A stretch of 8,691 bases of DNA, taken from assembly GCA_017443685.1 (NCBI GenBank), contig JAFSYD010000340.1:1-8691 (forward strand), in the 5' to 3' direction. The stretch's first letter is position 1. Every line of letters starts with the position of its first letter. Origin of the DNA: Lachnospiraceae bacterium. Lineage in GTDB: Bacteria; Bacillota; Clostridia; Lachnospirales; Lachnospiraceae. Of this stretch, positions 1 to 6,763 are shown piece after piece. The translations under genes and the position numbers were made by a program. The notes under the pieces were generated by a model, which made no database searches, was not told where the DNA came from, and was given only the letters and a program-made list of their open reading frames with translations.

Positions 1-32
1 CCGCTTTGCGCGGGTAAAACCGATATATCGCC

Positions 33-48
33 GCCCGGCGCGCCGGGC
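33..48. other. GC-rich perfect palindrome (hairpin) downstream of the PTS EIIA gene
   Basis: A perfect 16-base palindrome, GCCCGGCGCGCCGGGC, lies 11 bases past the stop of the EIIA gene on the minus strand. It can fold with a 6-bp stem and a CGCG loop. No T-run follows it on the minus strand (the next bases are GGCGATATATCGG), so it is a poor intrinsic terminator. It is more likely an intercistronic RNA hairpin that protects or tunes the upstream message. A second small palindrome, CGATATATCG, sits at 21-30. Confidence 0.5.
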
Positions 49-59
49 AGCTTATTATT

Positions 60-539
60 TTAATCTTCCTCGCACGGATATTTCTTCGCTGCCTCCAAAA
101 TATCCTCCGGGGACTCCGCCTGTGCCAATGCATCGATCAGCGGGTCATTCATAAAGACGGCCATGAGCTGCTGGATATTTTCCAGATGCTCATTCGGATT
201 CGCCGCGGAAAGCGTAAAGAACACGTTCGCCTCTTTTTTCTCGCCATCCTCGTCCTCACCGAAATCGATCAGCTTCTTCGATGCCATAAAGCCGACGCCG
301 GTCTTAAGCGCCCCGCTGGCATTCTCCTGCGTGTGCGGCATAGCGATGTTGTGCTCGAAGACCACGTAGGGACCGTATTTTTCGATGCAGTCAACGATCT
401 GCTGATAATAGTCTTCCGTCACCGTGCCCGATTTTACCATCGGAAGGGTAGATAACCGAACCGCTTCCTGCCATGTCACGCCTTCGCCGTCGATAAAGCT
501 GTAATTGCCGGATTCAACAATTCTTTCCAAAACGCCCAT
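60..539 (-). CDS. ulaC: PTS sugar transporter subunit IIA, L-ascorbate type (UlaC-like)
   Basis: This is a cytosolic phosphocarrier of the phosphoenolpyruvate phosphotransferase system: it takes phosphate from HPr and passes it to EIIB, here most likely for uptake of L-ascorbate as the 6-phosphate. The 159-residue length and the IAMPHTQ motif (His69, the expected phosphorylated residue) fit the mannitol/fructose/ascorbate EIIA fold. The C-terminal half has the expected pattern ending in a run on helix formation (AQAESPEDILEAAKKY). An in-frame GTG lies directly before the ATG (542-540), but the AAGGAGG at 546-552 is 4 bases from the GTG and 7 from the ATG at 539, so the ATG is preferred. The ribosome binding site sits just after the ulaG stop codon, implying translational coupling. 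The ascorbate assignment rests on the ulaG neighbour; the family alone would also allow a related sugar. EIIB and EIIC are not in the window. Confidence 0.85.
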   Translation of the reverse strand: MGVLERIVESGNYSFIDGEGVTWQEAVRLSTLPMVKSGTVTEDYYQQIVDCIEKYGPYVVFEHNIAMPHTQENASGALKTGVGFMASKKLIDFGEDEDGEKKEANVFFTLSAANPNEHLENIQQLMAVFMNDPLIDALAQAESPEDILEAAKKYPCEED

Positions 540-554
540 CACGCTACCTCCTTA

Positions 555-1658
555 TTATAAGCAGGAACGGAACGGAATGTTCTGCGGATGCTCGAAGCAG
601 TCCTCAAAGCCCCTGCGGTGATGATAATAGATCTTGTCCTTATCCTGCGGATATACGTACTTGCCGCCAACCTGCCAGAAGAACGGATGGAACTTGTATT
701 CGTTGCGGTCCTTCTTGAAATCGTAAAGCACCTTGATTTCCTCGCAGTCCGCCTGGAAGTTCGTCCATACATCCCAGTGGATCGGGATAACGACCTTGCA
801 CTGCAGGTTCTCAGCCATACGCAAAACGTCAACAGATGTCATCTTATCCTGCATGCCGATCGGGTTCTCGCCGAAGGAACCGAACGCTGCGTCAACGTCG
901 TGATCCTTGCCGTGCTTCGCGAAGTAGATCGAGAAATGCGAATCACCGGAATGATAAATGTTGCCGCCCGGTGTCTTCACAAGGTAGTTAACCGCCTTCT
1001 CGTCCATATCGGTCGGGCACTTGCCGGTCAGCTCCTCGCGGTCCTCACCGGTGGAGTCCGTAGTCACGATGCAGGTACGGTCAAAGCTGTCTAAACATAC
1101 GATCTCCAGGTCCTTGATCTTGATCGTATCGCCCGGCTTAACGACCTTGCAGCGCTCAACCGGAACGCCCCAGTTCACCCATGTGTCAACCGACTTCTGC
1201 GGTCCGATGAACGGAACCGGGATCTCCTTACCGTTCTCATCCGTCGTCGTCATGCCGGAGTTGATCACGTGTGCCGCCCACTCAGCAGACATATGATCCT
1301 GATGATAATGCGTTGCCAGAACTGCGTCCACCTGCTTGAATGCGAACGGGTCGATCACAAACGGTACATTTCTTAAGTTCGGCTGCATAGCGCGTCCGCC
1401 GCACATATTTGCCATCTGATGTCCGACCGCCATCTTGCCGTTGCCGTGGGTCCGCTTGCCGTTGCCGCACCATAAGTCGATCGTAATGTTCGCACCGCCC
1501 GGAGTCTTGAACCAGATGCCCGTGCAGCCCAGCCACCACATAGCAACCTGCCCTTCAGGTACCACTTCATTTTCAATGTCCTCTACCAGCCATGTTCCCC
1601 ATTCCGGGAAAGTGCTGTTGATCCAGCTCTCGCGTGTCATCTCTGAAACCTTGCTCAT
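555..1658 (-). CDS. ulaG: L-ascorbate-6-phosphate lactonase (metallo-beta-lactamase fold)
   Basis: UlaG is a cytosolic metal-dependent hydrolase that opens the lactone ring of L-ascorbate-6-phosphate to give 3-keto-L-gulonate-6-phosphate, the first step after PTS uptake. The 367-residue product is slightly longer than the roughly 354-residue E. coli enzyme. It shows the metallo-beta-lactamase signature HYHQDH (His117, His119, Asp121, His122), a second metal site in YHSGDSH (Asp239, His241) and a late ligand in IPIHWD (His294). The N-terminal part carries the UlaG-like [15 protein letters not shown] and [16 protein letters not shown] stretches. The start is supported by AAAGGAGG six bases upstream of the ATG. 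It is the first gene of a minus-strand operon, with ulaC 15 bases after its stop, and is divergent from ulaE, as expected for an ascorbate regulon. It is confidently identified by motif and context. Confidence 0.94.
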   Translation of the reverse strand: MSKVSEMTRESWINSTFPEWGTWLVEDIENEVVPEGQVAMWWLGCTGIWFKTPGGANITIDLWCGNGKRTHGNGKMAVGHQMANMCGGRAMQPNLRNVPFVIDPFAFKQVDAVLATHYHQDHMSAEWAAHVINSGMTTTDENGKEIPVPFIGPQKSVDTWVNWGVPVERCKVVKPGDTIKIKDLEIVCLDSFDRTCIVTTDSTGEDREELTGKCPTDMDEKAVNYLVKTPGGNIYHSGDSHFSIYFAKHGKDHDVDAAFGSFGENPIGMQDKMTSVDVLRMAENLQCKVVIPIHWDVWTNFQADCEEIKVLYDFKKDRNEYKFHPFFWQVGGKYVYPQDKDKIYYHHRRGFEDCFEHPQNIPFRSCL

Positions 1659-1687
1659 TTATGTCCTCCTTTTTCATAAATGTGTGA

Positions 1688-1707
1688 AAACCGATCATAA
1701 AACCGAT
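1688..1707. repeat. Direct repeat AAACCGAT x2 in the ulaG leader
   Basis: AAACCGAT appears at 1688-1695 and again at 1700-1707, a 12-base period. It lies downstream of the predicted ulaG transcription start, so it could be an operator or a leader RNA element. Nothing in the sequence decides between them. Confidence 0.3.
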
Positions 1708-1731
1708 TCCCAAATTAACGTGTCACCGTGC

Positions 1732-1770
1732 CTTTGCAACTACCATAACAAAAAATTTCACACTTTGCAA
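1732..1770. repeat. Direct repeat CTTTGCAA x2 around the ulaG promoter
   Basis: CTTTGCAA occurs at 1732-1739 and 1763-1770, offset by 31 bases (about three helical turns). One copy covers the -35 box and the other covers the predicted transcription start. The core TTGCAA is self-complementary, so each copy could bind a dimer. Such placement suits a repressor that loops or clamps the promoter, but the repressor is not identified. Confidence 0.4.
1742..1770 (-). promoter_or_regulatory. Predicted sigma-A promoter for ulaG-ulaC
   Basis: On the minus strand, TTGCAA (1770-1765) and TATGGT (1747-1742) are separated by exactly 17 bases and the -10 is preceded by TGT, an extended -10. Each hexamer matches 4 of 6 consensus positions. 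The predicted start is near 1735, leaving a leader of about 75 bases before the ulaG start. Confidence 0.6.
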
Positions 1771-1964
1771 TCACTTTTTGTTCGGTTATACGTTCACTTC
1801 CTCCCGTCATCCGCGTATATTTGTGCATTTCATCGCGTCGGAACCACGTATTTTCGCGGTTTTTCGGCATTATATTTTATGTTCATTTTCTTTTATGCAC
1901 ATTTTTTATAAATTTCAAGCGTCAATATTGGTTATTTTTTCGGCCATCCTTCCCGTATTTGTTC

Positions 1965-1993
1965 TTGAATTTGTTCATTTCACATATTATAAT
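1965..1993 (+). promoter_or_regulatory. Predicted sigma-A promoter for the ulaE operon
   Basis: TTGAAT (1965-1970) and a perfect TATAAT (1988-1993) are separated by 17 bases. The predicted start is near 2000, giving a leader of about 105 bases before ulaE. This is the strongest plus-strand promoter in the divergent region. Confidence 0.7.
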
Positions 1994-2003
1994 GGCAAAT
2001 GAA
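1974..2003. promoter_or_regulatory. Inverted repeat TTCATTT-N16-AAATGAA over the -10 box (candidate operator)
   Basis: TTCATTT (1974-1980) and its exact complement AAATGAA (1997-2003) flank the TATAAT box and reach the predicted transcription start. A dimeric repressor bound here would block RNA polymerase directly. The arms are AT-rich, so chance occurrence is possible. Confidence 0.4.
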
Positions 2004-2105
2004 AGTACACAACGATCATTTATTATATGTTCGTTTATATGTGCGATAACATTTTTACGTTCGTTTTACGTTTATGTTTCTTTTATGTTCAAGAAAGGAG
2101 AGAGA

Positions 2106-2951
2106 ATGAAAGCTTACAGCATCGGTTTATACGAAAAAGCCATGCCGAGCGACCTGTCATGGAAGGAGAAGCTGATCTGCGCAAAAGAATGCGGTTATGA
2201 TTTCGTCGAGATATCGATCGACGAAACGGACGACAAGCTTGCCCGCCTCGACTGGTCGAAGGAAGAACGCCTCGAACTCATTTCATTAATGTATGAAGTC
2301 GGGCTTCCGATCCGCAGCATGTGCCTGTCCGGGCACCGCAAGTATCCGTTCGGCGCATCGGATGAAGCGGTACGGGCGCGAAGCATGGAGATCATGGAAA
2401 AGGCGATCCGGCTCGCCGACGACCTCGGCATCCGCATCATCCAGCTTGCCGGTTATGATGTATATTATGAGGAAGGAACGGATGAAAGCCGCCGCCTGTT
2501 CGCCGAGAACCTTAAGAAAGCCACGCTGATGGCTTCGGCAAAAGGCATCGTGATGGGCTTTGAGACGATGGAAACGGAGTTTATGAACACCACGGAAAAA
2601 TCCATGCACTATGTTAACCTTGTCGGCAACCCCTACCTCGGCGTTTACCCGGACTCGGGCAACCTGACGAACGCCGCGCTTACCTATGGCAATACGGTAA
2701 CGGATGACCTGGAAACCGGACGCGGGCACATTTTTGCCCTCCATTTAAAGGAAACGACGCCCGGCGTGTTCCGCGAAGTTCCGTTTTTGACCGGGCACGT
2801 GGATTTTGATACGGTCATTGAAAAAGCATGGAGCTTGGGGATCCGCCGCTTCGTCACGGAAATGTGGTACGTCGGACAGGAAAACTGGAAGGACGACATC
2901 AGATTTGCCGTATCTTCCATGAGCAAAATTTTGGACAAACAGGAGAATTAA
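2106..2951 (+). CDS. ulaE: L-ribulose-5-phosphate 3-epimerase (L-xylulose-5-phosphate 3-epimerase)
   Basis: UlaE converts L-xylulose-5-phosphate into L-ribulose-5-phosphate, the third enzymatic step of ascorbate use. The 281-residue product has the length of the E. coli enzyme (about 284) and the AP-endonuclease-2-like TIM barrel layout. Likely metal ligands are Glu153 in GFETMET, Asp183 in YPDSGN, His213 in ALHLKE and Glu252 in FVTEMWY. The N-terminal IGLYEKAMPSDLSWKEKL block and LSGHRKYPFG around residues 75-84 are typical of this family. The start is fixed by AAAGGAG at 2094-2100, five bases before the ATG; a longer open frame upstream is rejected. It is the first gene of the plus-strand operon, with the next gene starting three bases after its stop. 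Confidence 0.94.
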   Translation: MKAYSIGLYEKAMPSDLSWKEKLICAKECGYDFVEISIDETDDKLARLDWSKEERLELISLMYEVGLPIRSMCLSGHRKYPFGASDEAVRARSMEIMEKAIRLADDLGIRIIQLAGYDVYYEEGTDESRRLFAENLKKATLMASAKGIVMGFETMETEFMNTTEKSMHYVNLVGNPYLGVYPDSGNLTNAALTYGNTVTDDLETGRGHIFALHLKETTPGVFREVPFLTGHVDFDTVIEKAWSLGIRRFVTEMWYVGQENWKDDIRFAVSSMSKILDKQEN

Positions 2952-2954
2952 CCT

Positions 2955-4019
2955 ATGAAAGTTGAAAAAAAAGTAATTTCCAATCTGAACAAATGCTACG
3001 CTATGTCGGAGCTCACCTACAAAGGCGAGCACTGCTTTCTGGTCGCTGCCGAGAAGCAGGATCCGTGCTATCTTTTTAACGAGGAAGGCGAGCAGATTTC
3101 CACCGTATGGGAGCAGCCGGGCGGCGTTATGACAATGACCCCGGTACCGGGAGGCGACGGACAGTTTCTGGCTACGCATAAATTCTATTCGCCGAACGAT
3201 TCCCTCGACGCGAAGATCGTGATCGTAACCCCGAAGGACGACGGTTCCTGGGATGTGCGGACGCTGTGCAATGCGCCGTTTGTACATCGTTTCGGCATTT
3301 TACACCGCGCGGGCACGGACTATCTGATCGTCTGCTGCTTAAAGACCGGACACGAATACAAGAACGACTGGCGCTTTAAGGGCGCATGCTTTGGCGCCGT
3401 TTTACCGAAGGATCTTTCCGGCTTTGACGAGGATCACCCACTTAAGCTCACCCTGATCAAAGACGGTATGTTAAAGAACCACGGCTTTTCCAAGACGATG
3501 CACGGCGGACACGAGGCAGCTCTGGTCGGTTGCGAGGAAGGCACCTTCCTCTTTGATCCGCCGGCCGTATGCGGCGCGGACTGGACGGTCACGCAAGTCT
3601 GCGACATTCCGTCAAGCGATTCCGTTCTGCTCGACTTCGACGGTGACGGCAAGCCGGAGCTCGGCACCATAAGCCCGTTCCACGGCAATTCACTGACGAT
3701 CTACCACTTAGACGAGCACGGCCGTTACGTCCCGCAGTGGAAATACGGCGCTCCGGAAAAAGACACCGAAATGATCCACGCGACCTGGGCCTGCGAGATC
3801 CTCGGAAAGCCGACCTGGATCGTCGGCTGGCGCAAGGGCACACGCGAAACGATCGCGATCACCTGGGATGAGGCAAAGGGCGATTATCACGTTGATCTCA
3901 TCGATAAGGAAACGGGCTGCGCGAACGCAATGCATTTCAAAAACAAGGACGGCGTCGACATCATCGTCGGAACGAACCGCGAGATCGACGAGGTTGCATA
4001 CTACAGGATCACCGAATAA
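2955..4019 (+). CDS. Uncharacterised cytosolic beta-propeller-like protein in the ascorbate operon
   Basis: I do not recognise a named family for this 354-residue protein. It has no signal peptide or membrane segment. The sequence is built from repeated units of about 45-55 residues that resemble VCBS/FG-GAP-type propeller blades. Clear units begin near GGVMTMTPV (57), FVHRFGILH (109), [10 protein letters not shown] (181), [12 protein letters not shown] (221), [10 protein letters not shown] (273) and [11 protein letters not shown] (323); several pass into a short strand such as WIVGW or [15 protein letters not shown] at 227-235 is a calcium-binding FG-GAP-like loop. His111, His183, His186, His275 and His327 fall at similar places in their units and could line the central channel, as in propeller enzymes that bind a metal through histidines (oligogalacturonate lyase, aldos-2-ulose dehydratase). 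The start has AGGAG at 2941-2945 and lies three bases after ulaE, so the two are cotranscribed and probably coupled. An enzyme acting on a sugar acid or keto-sugar is plausible but unproven. Confidence 0.75.
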   Translation: MKVEKKVISNLNKCYAMSELTYKGEHCFLVAAEKQDPCYLFNEEGEQISTVWEQPGGVMTMTPVPGGDGQFLATHKFYSPNDSLDAKIVIVTPKDDGSWDVRTLCNAPFVHRFGILHRAGTDYLIVCCLKTGHEYKNDWRFKGACFGAVLPKDLSGFDEDHPLKLTLIKDGMLKNHGFSKTMHGGHEAALVGCEEGTFLFDPPAVCGADWTVTQVCDIPSSDSVLLDFDGDGKPELGTISPFHGNSLTIYHLDEHGRYVPQWKYGAPEKDTEMIHATWACEILGKPTWIVGWRKGTRETIAITWDEAKGDYHVDLIDKETGCANAMHFKNKDGVDIIVGTNREIDEVAYYRITE

Positions 4020-4030
4020 GAAAACGGATC

Positions 4031-4066
4031 AACTTCCCCGTCCCCTCTTTCACGGGGATGGGAGTT
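4031..4066 (+). other. Intercistronic hairpin before the 4-epimerase gene
   Basis: CCCGTCCCC (4037-4045) pairs with GGGGATGGG (4054-4062), nine pairs including one G-T wobble, around an eight-base loop; AAC/GTT can extend it past small bulges. No T-run follows, so it is not a standard terminator. It sits between the propeller gene and the ribosome binding site of the 4-epimerase gene, and probably acts on RNA stability or processing. Confidence 0.5.
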
Positions 4067-4092
4067 GTGCTACAATAAGGAGGCAGTTTACT

Positions 4093-4788
4093 ATGCTGGA
4101 ACAGTTAAAAAAAGAAGTTTACGAAGCTAACATGGAATTACCCCGCCGCAACCTGGTCACCTATACCTGGGGCAACGTCAGCGGCATCGACCGCGAGCAG
4201 GGACTTTTCGTCATCAAGCCGTCAGGCGTGGAATATGACGAATTAAAGCCCGAAGATCTGGTTGTTATGGATTTAAAGGGCAACAAGGTTGAGGGCGATA
4301 TGAATCCCTCTTCCGATACGAAGACGCATATGGTCCTTTACAATATGTTCCCGGAGATCGGCGGCGTGGTGCACACGCACAGCCCGCACGCGGTCGCATG
4401 GGCTCAGGCCGGCCGCGATATCCCGGCTTACGGCACAACGCACGCGGATTACTTTTACGGACCGATCCCCTGCGCAAGGAACTTAACGCCCGAAGAGATC
4501 GACGAAGACTATGAGCTTAACACCGGCAACGTCATCGTAGAGACGTTTAAGGAACGCGAGATCAATCCCGTTTACGTGCCGGCAGTCATCTGCCGCAACC
4601 ACGGTCCCTTTACCTGGGGCAAGGACGCCGCACAGGCAGTTTACCACGCGGTCGTCCTGGAAGAGGTCGCTAAGATGTCGATCTTCACCGAGATGGTGAA
4701 CCCAAAGGTGGAAAGCGCGCCGCAGTGCATCCAGGACAAACATTTTTCCAGAAAGCACGGCCCGAACGCGTATTACGGACAAAAGTAA
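4093..4788 (+). CDS. ulaF: L-ribulose-5-phosphate 4-epimerase (AraD/UlaF family)
   Basis: This enzyme converts L-ribulose-5-phosphate into D-xylulose-5-phosphate by retro-aldol chemistry, delivering carbon from ascorbate to the pentose phosphate pathway. The 231-residue length equals that of AraD. All key residues align one position earlier than in E. coli AraD: the zinc ligands His94, His96 (VHTHSPH) and His170 (CRNHGPF), Asp75 in PSSDTKTH, the catalytic Asp119 in HADY, and the near-terminal Tyr228 in NAYYGQ. The substrate-binding GNVS and KPSG blocks are at 27-30 and 42-45. The start follows AAGGAGG (4077-4083) by nine bases; the open frame runs further upstream but without a ribosome binding site. 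AraD and UlaF cannot be separated by sequence alone, so the ula name rests on the operon. Confidence 0.93.
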   Translation: MLEQLKKEVYEANMELPRRNLVTYTWGNVSGIDREQGLFVIKPSGVEYDELKPEDLVVMDLKGNKVEGDMNPSSDTKTHMVLYNMFPEIGGVVHTHSPHAVAWAQAGRDIPAYGTTHADYFYGPIPCARNLTPEEIDEDYELNTGNVIVETFKEREINPVYVPAVICRNHGPFTWGKDAAQAVYHAVVLEEVAKMSIFTEMVNPKVESAPQCIQDKHFSRKHGPNAYYGQK

Positions 4789-4800
4789 CCCGATCCTATT

Positions 4801-4834
4801 CCGGCAGGCGGCACGACATAGCGCCGTTTGCCGG
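4801..4834 (+). other. Intercistronic hairpin before the transketolase genes
   Basis: CCGGCAGGCGGC (4801-4812) pairs over 12 positions with GCCGTTTGCCGG (4823-4834), two of them G-T wobbles, around a ten-base loop. The following bases, TTAAAATAT, lack a proper T-run. It may be a weak terminator or a processing/stability hairpin that sets transketolase expression apart from the upstream genes. A weak promoter (ACGACA at 4813-4818, 17 bases, TAAAAT at 4836-4841) overlaps its loop and right arm. Confidence 0.5.
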
Positions 4835-4867
4835 TTAAAATATCCACATCATCATAAAGGAGAAGTT

Positions 4868-5719
4868 ATGACAGCATCGGAAAAGAAAGACTTACAACTG
4901 ACTGCCGTTCGTGTCAGAGAAGACATTTTAACGGCGACGCACGGCGCGAAATCCGGACATCCGGGCGGCAGCCTTTCCGCCGCGGATATGTTCACCTATC
5001 TGTACTTCAGGGAAATGCGCATTGACCCGAAGGATCCGAAAAAGGACGACCGCGACCGTTTCGTTTTATCAAAGGGGCACACGGCGCCGGGCCTGTATTC
5101 GGCTCTCGCGATCCGGGGCTATTTCCCGGAGGAGGATCTTGCGAACCTCCGTCACACGGACTCATATCTGCAGGGCCACCCGAACATGAACACGGTTCCG
5201 GGCATCGATATGTCCACCGGTTCCCTGGGGCAGGGGCTTTCCGCCGCAGCCGGCATGGCAAAAGGCGCGAAGTACCTCGGCAAGGACATCAACGTATACT
5301 CCCTTCTCGGCGACGGCGAGCTTGCCGAAGGACAGATCTGGGAAGCGACGATGTTCGCGGCGCACTATTCGCTCGACAACCTCTGCATCATCGTAGACAA
5401 GAACGGCCTGCAGATCGACGGCTGGACGAAGGACGTTATGAACACCGATCCGGTCGACGAGAAATTCAAGTCCTTCGGCTGTGATGTCATCTGCATCAAC
5501 GGGCATGATTTTGACGAGATCGAAAAGGCATTCGACAGATTCCATAAGAACCACGGCTCCGGCAAGCCGACCTGCATCATTATGTCCACCACCAAAGGCA
5601 AGGGCGTATCTTATATGGAGAACCAGGCAGGCTGGCACGGCAAGGCGCCGAACGACGACGAGTACAAGCAGGGCATGGAAGAGCTTGCGGCTGCAAGAAA
5701 AGCAATAGAGGAGGCGTAA
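4868..5719 (+). CDS. Transketolase, N-terminal (thiamine diphosphate-binding) subunit
   Basis: This is the first half of a split transketolase, which moves two-carbon ketol units between sugar phosphates in the non-oxidative pentose phosphate pathway and needs thiamine diphosphate and magnesium. The 283-residue length is typical for the split form. Visible motifs are SGHPGGSLSAAD (His31), LSKGHTAPGLY (His71), GSLGQGLSAAAGMA (118-131) and the thiamine diphosphate signature GDGELAEGQ (148-156) followed by VDKNG with Asn179. The start follows AAAGGAG (4856-4862) by five bases. The second subunit begins one base after this stop. Its place after the 4-epimerase means D-xylulose-5-phosphate made from ascorbate is passed straight to transketolase, so this may be a pathway-dedicated copy rather than the housekeeping one. 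Confidence 0.94.
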   Translation: MTASEKKDLQLTAVRVREDILTATHGAKSGHPGGSLSAADMFTYLYFREMRIDPKDPKKDDRDRFVLSKGHTAPGLYSALAIRGYFPEEDLANLRHTDSYLQGHPNMNTVPGIDMSTGSLGQGLSAAAGMAKGAKYLGKDINVYSLLGDGELAEGQIWEATMFAAHYSLDNLCIIVDKNGLQIDGWTKDVMNTDPVDEKFKSFGCDVICINGHDFDEIEKAFDRFHKNHGSGKPTCIIMSTTKGKGVSYMENQAGWHGKAPNDDEYKQGMEELAAARKAIEEA

Positions 5720-5720
5720 A

Positions 5721-6659
5721 ATGGCAGAGATTACGAAGATCGCTACACGCGACAGCTACGGCAACGCATTAAAAGAATTAGGCGCCACATGCGACAACCT
5801 GGTCGTTTTAGACGCCGACCTCGCAGGCGCAACGAAGACCGCAACCTTCCAGAAGGCTTTCCCGGACCGGCATTTTGACTGCGGCATCGCAGAGGCGAAT
5901 ATGATCAATGTAGCGGCCGGCCTTTCCACAATGGGCCTGGTTCCGTTCGCGGCAACCTTCGCCATGTTCGCCGCCGGACGTGCCTATGAGCAGGTAAGGA
6001 ACACCCTGGGTTATCCGCATCTGAACGTGAAGATCGGCGCGACGCACGGCGGCATTTCCGTCGGCGAGGACGGCGCTTCTCACCAGTGCTGCGAGGATTT
6101 TGCGCTGATGCGCACGATCCCGGGCATGACCGTTATGTGCCCGTCCGACGATATCGAAGCAAAGGCCATGGTAAAGGCCGCTTACGAGATGGAAGGTCCG
6201 GTCTATATGCGTTTCGGACGCGCGGCGACGCCGGTATTCCATAAAGAGGATTACAAATTTACCATCGGCAAGGGCGAAGTGCTTCACGAGGGCACGGACG
6301 TTGCCATCATCGCGAACGGCATCATGGTCCCCGAAGCGATCGACGCATGCGAGCAGTTAGAGAAGGACGGCGTATCCGTTTACCTGATCAATATGCCGAC
6401 GATCAAGCCGCTCGACGAACCTCTCGTTCTTGACGCTGCAAAGAAATGCGGACGCATCGTCACCGTTGAGGAGCACAACATCATCGGCGGTCTCGGCGAA
6501 GCGGTTGCCGGATATTTGAGCGAAGTACATCCGACTCCGGTCAAACGCATCGGCGTAGGCGATGAGTTCGGTCACTCCGGTCCGGCAGGCGAGCTGTTAA
6601 AAGCATTCGGCCTGTGCGCAGAGAACATCGTTAAGGTGACCAAAGAGTTCAACAAATAA
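5721..6659 (+). CDS. Transketolase, C-terminal subunit
   Basis: This is the second half of the split transketolase, carrying the pyrimidine-binding and C-terminal regulatory-like domains; it works only in complex with the N-terminal subunit. The 312-residue length fits the family. CGIAEANMINVAAGLS places the catalytic glutamate at Glu58, which activates the cofactor pyrimidine of the partner. PFAATFAMFAAGRAYEQVRN (75-94) and THGGISVGEDGASHQ (108-121) are the expected cofactor and substrate regions. The C-terminal domain includes VTVEEHNIIGGLG, typical of transketolases. The start follows GAGGAGG (5708-5714) by six bases, with the ribosome binding site inside the end of the first subunit gene, so translation is coupled and the two subunits should be made in equal amounts. 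Confidence 0.94.
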   Translation: MAEITKIATRDSYGNALKELGATCDNLVVLDADLAGATKTATFQKAFPDRHFDCGIAEANMINVAAGLSTMGLVPFAATFAMFAAGRAYEQVRNTLGYPHLNVKIGATHGGISVGEDGASHQCCEDFALMRTIPGMTVMCPSDDIEAKAMVKAAYEMEGPVYMRFGRAATPVFHKEDYKFTIGKGEVLHEGTDVAIIANGIMVPEAIDACEQLEKDGVSVYLINMPTIKPLDEPLVLDAAKKCGRIVTVEEHNIIGGLGEAVAGYLSEVHPTPVKRIGVGDEFGHSGPAGELLKAFGLCAENIVKVTKEFNK

Positions 6660-6682
6660 TCAACTAAATGATGCGGTATTGA

Positions 6683-6711
6683 TTGACCGCAGACGCTATA
6701 TGTAGTAGAAT
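6683..6711 (+). promoter_or_regulatory. Strong predicted sigma-A promoter for rpe
   Basis: TTGACC (6683-6688) and TAGAAT (6706-6711) are 17 bases apart, each matching 5 of 6 consensus positions. The predicted start is G at 6718, which lies inside the left arm of the terminator stem at 6714-6725. The rpe gene can therefore be expressed independently of the ascorbate operon. Confidence 0.65.
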
Positions 6712-6713
6712 AG

Positions 6714-6747
6714 TTCCGACAGGTAGTTTTACCTGCCGGAATTTTTT
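6714..6747 (+). terminator. Intrinsic terminator after the transketolase genes
   Basis: TTCCGACAGGTA (6714-6725) and TACCTGCCGGAA (6730-6741) form a 12-position stem with one A-C mismatch and a GTTT loop, followed directly by six T (6742-6747). This is a textbook intrinsic terminator for readthrough from the upstream operon. It ends immediately before the rpe ribosome binding site AAAAGGAG at 6748-6755. Confidence 0.75.
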
Positions 6748-6763
6748 AAAAGGAGTAACGATC

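Larger units (their letters stand above)
1659..2105. other. Divergent regulatory region between ulaG and ulaE
   Basis: These 447 bases contain no convincing gene. They are AT-rich, markedly T-rich on the plus strand, and hold one promoter in each direction (listed separately), direct repeats near the ulaG promoter, an inverted repeat over the ulaE -10 box, and many copies of an A(C/T)GTT(C/T) motif, all on the plus strand. A long in-frame upward extension of ulaE exists from 1821, but it has no ribosome binding site, starts upstream of the predicted transcription start and has random-looking composition, so it is not taken as coding. No catabolite-responsive element with the proper spacing was found. 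Confidence 0.8.

Noticed and set aside
1681..1707. A possible catabolite-responsive element near TGTGAAAACCGATCA
   Set aside because: The spacing between the TG and the central CG is one base off the consensus and the right half does not match.
1821..2105. An in-frame upstream extension that would add about 95 residues to ulaE
   Set aside because: It lacks a ribosome binding site, begins before the predicted transcription start, is Phe/Ile-rich like translated AT-rich DNA, and the 2106 start has a well-placed AAAGGAG and gives the family's usual length.
4069..4076. TGCTACAAT, an apparent extended -10 before the 4-epimerase gene
   Set aside because: The predicted start would fall inside the ribosome binding site, leaving a transcript with almost no leader, and the -35 position (TTTCAC) is poor.
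3868..4092. An upstream extension of the 4-epimerase frame into the propeller gene
   Set aside because: It would overlap a real gene in another frame; the ATG at 4093 has a perfect AAGGAGG and gives the exact AraD length.
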